64,000 bases of DNA, taken from Theropithecus gelada (lineage: Eukaryota; Chordata; Mammalia; Primates; Cercopithecidae). Location of the stretch: NCBI RefSeq assembly GCF_003255815.1, contig NC_037682.1:11155325-11219324 (forward strand), written 5' to 3'. The notes under the pieces are model-generated. The model searched no databases and was not told the DNA's origin. It saw only the letters and a program-made list of their open reading frames with translations. A program made the translations under genes and the position numbers. Numbering within the stretch: the first letter of the stretch is position 1; each line of letters begins with the position of its first letter. This document shows, piece by piece, positions 57,475 to 64,000 of the stretch.

Positions 57475-60400
57475 TTTTTTCAACTTTCATTTTAGGTTTG
57501 GGGTACACATGTAGGTTTGTTAACATGGGTAAATGTTGCAGTGGAGCCCAAATAGCCAAATCAATCCTAAGCAAAAGGAACAGAGTGAGAGGCATCACAC
57601 TACCTGATTTCAAACTACACAACAAAGCTACAGTATTGAAAACAGCATGATACTGGCACAAGAGCAGATACATAGACCAATGCAACACATTAATTAGATA
57701 ACCCAGAAATAAAGCCACATACCTACAACTGCCTGATCTTCAACAAAGCTGAAAAAAGTAAGCAATGGGGAAAGACTCCCTATTCAATAAACGGTGCTTG
57801 GATAACTGGCTAGTCATAGGCAAAATTTTGAAACTAGACCCCTTCCTTTGACCATATACAAAATTCAACTCAAGATGGATTAAAGACTTAAATGTAAGAT
57901 GTAAAAGTGTTAAAAACACAGATGAAAAGAGGAAATACCACGCTGGACATCAGTCCTGGCAAAGATTTTTTGATAAAGACTCCAAAAGCAATTGCAACAA
58001 AACCAAAAATTGAAAAGTGGGAACTAATTAAACCAAGGAGCGTCTGAACAGCAAAGGAAGCTAACACCAGAGTAAACAGACAACCTACAGAATGGGAAGA
58101 AATATTTGTAGGTTATGCATTTGACAAAGGTCTAATGTTTGGAATCTATAAGGGACTCAAATAAAGCAACAATCAAAAAACAAACAAACAAATGAACAAA
58201 CAAACCCATTAAAAATGGGCAAAGGACATGAACTGACAGTTCTCCAGAGAAGACATACACATGGCCAACAAGCATATAGAAAAACTTATAATAGCATTAA
58301 TCATTTGAGAAATACAAATCAAAACAATAATGACATAGCGTCTCACACCAGTCAGAATGGCTGTTATTAAAAAGTCAAAAATTAACATGCTGTTGAGGTT
58401 GTGGAGAAAAGGAAACACTAATAAACTGCTGGTGGGAATGCAAATTAGCTCAGCCACCCCAGCTTTGTTCTTTTTGCTCAGGATTTCTTTGGCTTTATGG
58501 GTCTTTTTTGATTTTGTGTAAATTTTAGGACTAAAAAAAATTCTGTGAAGAATGTCGTTGGTATTTTGATAGAGATTGCATTGAATCTGTAGATTGCTTT
58601 GGGTAATAGGGACATTTTAACAATATTGATTCTTCTAATCCATGCACACGGGATGTCTCTCTATTTTTTGTATCAGCTTCAATTTGTTTCATCAATGTTT
58701 TATTGTTTTCATTGTAGAAATCTTTCATTTCTTTGGTGTAGTTTATTACTGGGTATTTTACTTTTTGTAACGAATTGCAAATGAGATTGCTTTCTTAATT
58801 TGTTTTTCAGATTGCTCTTTATTGAAATATAGTTATGTTAATTATGTTTTATGTTGATTTTATATCCTGCAACTTTACTGAATTTTTTGTTTATTCAGAT
58901 GGATTTTTGAGAGAGTCTTTAGGTTTTTGTAAATATAAAATCATATCATATGCAAATGAGGACATTTTGATTTCTTCCTTACCAATATGGATTCCCTTTA
59001 TTTTTTTCTCTTGCCTAGTTGCTCTGGGTAGGACTTCCACTACTATATTGAGTAAAAGTGGTGAAAGTGGGCATACTTGTCTTTTACATGATCTTAGAAG
59101 TAGAGCTTTCATTTTTTTCCCCATTCTCTATGATGCTAGCTGTGGGTTCATTACATATTATCCTATTGTTTTGAGGTATTTTCCTTTTATGCTCAGTTTG
59201 TTGAGAACTTTTATCATAAAGAGAATTTGAATTTTATCAGTTGCTTTTGGCATCTGTTGAAATGATTATATAACATTGATTCTACTAATGTTATGTTTTA
59301 TGTTTATGGACTTGCCTCTGCAGAACCATTCCTGCATCCCTGGGATGAATCACACTTGATCATGATGAATGATCTCTTTAATGTGTTTTAAAATTTTGTT
59401 TGCTACTATTTTGTGGAGGATTTTTACACCTATGTTCATCAGTGATGTTTTCTTTTTTGTGTGTGTTTGTTTCTGGTTTTGGCATCAGGGTAATGCTGGC
59501 CTTGTGAAATGAGTTTGGAAGTATTCCCCCCTCCTTTATTTTCTCAAATAGTTTGAGTACAATAGGTATGAGTTCTTTAAATGTTTGGTGGAATTCAGTT
59601 GTTCTGAAGCTATCAGGTTCTCGATTGTTCTTTGATGGGGGACTTTTTATTACTGCTGGTATCTTGCTGCTGGTTATTGCTCTCTTCATGGTTTGTATTT
59701 CTTAATGTGTCAACTTGGTTCAATCAATGTTCTATGTGTCAAAAAAAATTTATCTACCTCTTCTAGGGTTTTCCATTTATTGGCATAAAATTGCTCATAA
59801 TAGTCTCTAATGATCCATTGAATTTCTGTTATGTCAGTTGTAATGTCTCTTTTTTATCATCAATTTGATTTATTTTTGTTTTCTCTATTTTTTTCTTAGT
59901 TTGCATAAAGGTATGTTGATGTTGTTTATTTTTCACAAAACAACTTTTGACTTTTGTATTTTTTGTGTCAATTTCATTTATTTCTTGCACTGATCTTTAT
60001 TATTTCTTTCCTGCTACTAATTTTGGGTTTCATTTGTTGTTGTAGTTCTGCTTTTTTAAGGTGCATCCTAGGCTATTTGAAGTCTTTCTACTGTTTTGAG
60101 GTAGGTGTTTATTTCTATAAACATACCTGTTACTGCTTCTTTTGTCATATCTCAAAAGTTTGGTATATTGTGTTTCCATTTGCATTTGGTTCAAGAAATT
60201 TTTAATTTTCTTCTTAATTTCTTGATTGACCCATTTGTCATTTAGGAGCATATTGTTTAATTTTCAGGTATTTGTATATTTTTCAAAGTTCCTTTTGTTA
60301 TTGTTCCAATGTGATCAGAAAAGGTAACTTGATATCACTGAAATTTTAAAATTTCCTGAGAAGTTTTCTGTTCTAACATGGTTTATCTAAAGAATGTTGC

Positions 60401-61150
60401 ATGTGCTGATGAGAAGAATGTACATCCTGTATTTGTTTAGTAAAATGTTCTGTAAGTGTTTATTAAGTCCATTTCATCTATCATGAAAATAAAGTCCAAT
60501 GCTTCTTTTTTGATTTTCCATCTAGAGGAACTTATCAATGCAGAATGTTGGTTGTTGAAATTCCCAACCATTTTTGTACTGGGGTCTATCTCTTTCTTTA
60601 GTTCTAGTAATATTTACTTTATATATCTAGGTGTTCCCATGTTGATAACACATACATTTACAATTTTTATATATTCTTACTGAATTGACCCCTTTATCAC
60701 TATATAATGATCTCCTTTGTCTGTTTTTACAGTATTGATGTGAAATCTATTTTATCTGATATCACCATAGCAGCTCCTGCTCTTTTTTGACCTCTGTTTG
60801 CATGGACTATCTTTTTCCAGCCATTGATTTCTAGTGCAGGTGTGATTTTACAGGTAAAGTACATTACTTGTAGGAACTTAGAGTTGGGCCTTGTTTTTTA
60901 ACCCATTTAGCTGTTCCATGTCTTTTAATTGGAGAATTTAGTCCATGTACATTCAATGCAATTAATAAGTAAGAATTTATAACTGCCATTTTGTCATTTG
61001 TTTTGTGGTTACTTTGTAAGTCCTCTCTATACCTTCTTCCTTTCTTTTTTGTGTGTAAGTGACTTGGTGTGGTAGTATGTTTTAATTTCTTGCGTTTCAT
61101 TTTTATGTGTCTATTAGAGATTTTTTGCTTTGTGGTTAATATGAGGCCTG
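57475..61150 (-). mobile_element. L1 with an internal inverted segment
   Basis: 57480-57540 is an L1 3' terminus on the minus strand ('aggtttggggtacacatgta'). 57541-58456 is ORF2 on the + strand ('cctgatttcaaactacacaa' to 'ctgctggtgggaatgcaaat'). From 58460 to about 61150 it is minus again, from the RT C-terminal region back through RT, endonuclease and the end of ORF1 (ALNVHGLNSPIKRHGTAKW at ~60990). Reading frames are broken throughout. Confidence 0.85.
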
Positions 61151-61254
61151 CAAAAATACCTTATGATAAAGTATTTTAAAGTCTAAATTATTTGCCTTAA
61201 TACGGATGCATACGCTGAAGTAGAAAGTTTATTTGAAGAAATAATAACACAGAA

Positions 61255-63830
61255 TGAGGAGGAGGAGCAAGATGGCTGAGTAGAAGCCTCTAAGGTCATC
61301 TTTCCCATAGGAACAGAAAATTTTACAATTATTTACACACAAAAAGCAGCTTCATAAGAGCCAAAAATAAGGTGGGAGATCACAGTACTTGGTTTTAATT
61401 TCATATCACTGAAAGAGGCACTGAAGAGGGTAGGAAAGACTGTCTTGAATTGCCCATGCCAACCCTGCCCATCTCCCAGCAGTGGCTGCCTGGTGCAGAG
61501 AATCTGTGTGTTTAGGGGATAGAGAGCATTGTGGGACTTTGCATTGGAACTCAGTGCTGCCCTGTCACAGAGGAAAGCAGCACCAGACAGAACTCAGCCA
61601 GCAACCATGGAGGGATAATTTAGACCAGCTCTAGCCAGAGGAGAATTGCCCATCCCAGTGGTCAGAATCTGGGTTCTGGCAAGCCTCACCGTCATGGACT
61701 AAAGGGCTATGGGGTCTTAAATAAACTTAAAAGACAGTCTTGGCTACAAGGACTGCTATTCCTAGGCAAACCCTGGTGCTGTGCTGGGCCTCGGGTCAGT
61801 GAACTCGGGGGACCTGTGATCTAGTGAGAGTCCAGCAGCTTGCAGCTCTAGGAGAGAATTCTCCCTTTGACTTGAGGAGAGGAGAGGGAAGAATAAAGAG
61901 GACTTTGTCTTGCAACATGGATACTATTTCAGCCACAGTAGAATAGGGTCCTGGCACCTGCATTCCAGGACATAGCTCCCAGATGACATCTCCAGACATC
62001 TCCAGGGGCAGAAGGGAACCTACTGCCTTGAAGGGAAGGACCCAGGCCTGACAGGATTCATCACCTGCTGACTAAAAACCCTAGGGTCCTCAATAATCAT
62101 CAGTGGTGGTCAGGTAGTTCACTCGATTGGCCTTGGGTGAGAGACTCTGCATTGTGCTGGCTTCAAGTGTGACCTGGCACATTTCCAGCTGTGATAATTA
62201 AGGGGAGACACTCCTTCTACTTGAGAAAAAGAGGCAAGATTAAAGGGGGCTTTGCCTTGCAGCTTAGGTACCAACTCAGTCACAGTAGGATAGAACACCA
62301 AGTGGGGTCTTGGGGTCCATAAATCCAAGCCTGGGCTCTTGGATGGCAGTTTTGGACCTGCTCTGGGCCAGAGGGGAGCCCATTTCCCTGAAAGGTAATT
62401 CTCAGTCCTGGAAGCAGCATTTACCACAAGCTAACTGAAGAACACTTAGACCTTGAGTGCACATCGGCAATAACGACATAGTACTTACCATAAACCTGGG
62501 GTGGTGGTGGCCATGAGATGACTCCTCTGCTTACCGAAAAGGGTGGGAAGAGTGGAAAAGACTTTCTTTTGTGCCTTGGGTTGCCAGGTCAGCCACAGTA
62601 AAATAAAACACCAGATAGATTTCAAAGGTTTCTGACTCTAGACCCTGGTTGCTCCATGGCATCTATAGACCCACCTGTGGTTGTGGGGAACTTGCGACCA
62701 TGAAGGGAATAACATGAACCTAGCCAGCTTTGACACCTGCTGGCTGTAGGGCCCTAGGGCCTTGGGCAAACCTAGGCAGTAGCCAGGCACTGATTACTAT
62801 GGGCCTTGGGGGATACCCAGTGCTATACTGGCTTCAGGTCTGATGCCGTGCAGTTCCAGTGGTGGTGGCCACAGGGGTGCTTGTGTCACCCCTCCCCCAG
62901 CTCCAGGCAGCTCAGTAGAGACAAAACTCCCATTTCTTTCAGAGAAAGTAAGGGAAGAGAACAAAAGTATCTGCCTGGTAATCCAGATAATTCTTCTGGA
63001 TGTTATCCATGACCATGATGTCGGTATATCTGTGAGTCTGCAAGAACCGCAGCATTACTGGCCTTGGGGTCTCTCCTAATGAATATATGTCTGCAGTGAT
63101 GAGAAACAGATCAAATCACCACAGTCCCTTTGCATACATGGAAAACTTTCCCAAGAAATATGTGTACAAACAAACTCAGACTGTGAAGACTACAATAAAT
63201 ACCTAAGTTTTCAGTGCACAGACATTGATGAACATCCACAAGCATCAACACCATCCAGAAAACATTATCTCACCAAGTAAACTAAATAAGGCACTAGGGA
63301 CCAATCCTGCAGAGACAGAGATATGTGACCTTTCACACAGAGAATTCAAAATAGCTCTTTTGAGGAAAATCTATGAAATTAAAGATAACACAGAGAAAAC
63401 AATCAGAATTTTATCAGATAAATTTAACAAAGAAATTGAAATAATTAAAAATAATGAAGCAGGCCGGGCGCGGTGGCTCACGCCTGTAATCCCTGCACTT
63501 TGGGAGGCCGAGGCGGGCGGATCACGAGGTCAGGAGATCGAGACCATCCTGGCTAACAAGGTGAAACCCCGTCTCTACTAAAATACAAAAAAAATTAGCC
63601 GGGCGCGGTGGCGGGCGCCTGTAGTCCCAGCTACTCGGGAGGCTGAGGCAGGAGAATGGCGCGAACCCGGGAGGCGGAGCTTGCAGTGAGCCGAGATGGT
63701 GCCACTGCACTCCAGCCTGGGGGACAGAGTGAAGACTCCGCCTCAAAAAAAAAAATAAATAAATAAAAAAATAATGAAGCAGAAATTTTGGAGTTGAAAA
63801 TGCAATTGGAGATCAGTGTTTGGAGGCTTG
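61255..63830 (+). mobile_element. L1 5' UTR with tandem units, then start of ORF1
   Basis: Starts 'gaggaggagcaagatggctg', the usual L1 head. Degenerate ~320-375-bp units follow from about 61620 to 62900. An ORF1-like frame begins near 63225 (FKIALLRKIYEIKDNTEKTI, then SDKFNKEIEII), is cut by an AluY at 63462 and resumes after it (AEILELKMQLE). L1M/L1PB age class. Confidence 0.8.
63462..63764 (+). mobile_element. AluY
   Basis: 'ggccgggcgcggtggctcac' to 'gactccgcctcaaaaaaaa', nearly intact and with many CpGs, so young. Exact duplication AAAAATAATGAAGCAG on both sides. Confidence 0.95.
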
Positions 63831-63831
63831 T

Positions 63832-64000
63832 ATCATGAATTTTAGCTCCAGAACAGCTGCAGGTACAAAACGGGAATCCTGAGAAGACCCACAGACCCTT
63901 TGAAGGAAGCAGACTGCTCCTGCGGGAACCAGGGGATACCCCAAGTACTATGAGTGCCCAAACTGCAGAAGTAGAAAAGGGAGATCCTTCACCCCCAAAC
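63832..64000 (+). mobile_element. Second L1 5' UTR fragment, running off the window
   Basis: 'ggaggcttgtatcatgaatt' and 'gaagcagactgctcctgcgg' match an L1 5' UTR type different from the preceding one, starting abruptly inside that L1's ORF1. Confidence 0.6.

Noticed and set aside
1..64000. CRISPR arrays, tRNA or rRNA genes, bacterial or phage modules
   Set aside because: No regularly spaced direct repeats and no tRNA- or rRNA-like segments were recognised. Gene structure with GT-AG introns and Alu/L1 content is plainly primate nuclear DNA.

Overview
This is a stretch of primate nuclear DNA, about 64 kb, with no bacterial, phage or CRISPR-type content. Almost all open frames are by-products of interspersed repeats. 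At least fifteen Alu elements and more than a dozen LINE-1 (L1) pieces cover well over half of the window. Several young Alus carry the 'ctcaagcctg' / 'gagacggg' / 'gtcggatctcagctcactgcaagctccg' variants that I associate with the AluYR subfamilies of Old World monkeys, so I infer a cercopithecid (macaque, baboon or similar) rather than human or another ape. The species itself cannot be read from the window.

Two real multi-exon genes are present, arranged tail to tail. On the + strand lie the last four coding exons of PLAAT5 (HRASLS5), an NlpC/P60-type (LRAT-like) phospholipid N-acyltransferase: 622-727, 20938-21046, 23046-23308 and 26128-26220. All splice sites and phases are intact. The first of these introns is about 20 kb and is filled with L1s, Alus, a Tigger1-type DNA transposon remnant and an antisense KRAB zinc-finger processed pseudogene. 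On the - strand lie the last four coding exons of an SLC22 organic-anion transporter, best read as SLC22A9: 53509-53723, 52008-52116, 51349-51551 and 50370-50430. This pairing matches the human 11q12-q13 order as I remember it. The third of these exons carries an apparent one-base deletion that shifts the frame into a stop, so the transporter looks disabled in this sequence.

Region by region: 1-26.2 kb is PLAAT5 with its repeat-filled introns. 26.2-29.4 kb is mostly single-copy intergenic DNA. 29.4-33.2 kb is an internally deleted L1 containing a truncated AluYR. 33.2-40.5 kb is intergenic DNA with an inverted pair of LTR-like repeats, an MLT1 LTR and an L1 3' end. 40.5-46.7 kb is a full-length but dead antisense L1. 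46.7-47.2 kb is a FAM200-like (hAT-transposase-derived) retrocopy. 47.2-50.3 kb holds more L1, LTR and Alu material. 50.3-53.8 kb is the 3' end of the SLC22A9-like gene. 53.8-64 kb is intron or flank made mostly of old L1s, including a rearranged L1 and a long L1 5' UTR built of degenerate tandem units.

I found no new biological system. The most informative observations are the transporter frameshift, the two retrocopies, the ~94%-identical inverted repeat whose differences all look like transitions, and the rearranged and tandem-unit L1s. Family names and human comparisons come from memory. Repeat boundaries are approximate unless a target-site duplication is described.
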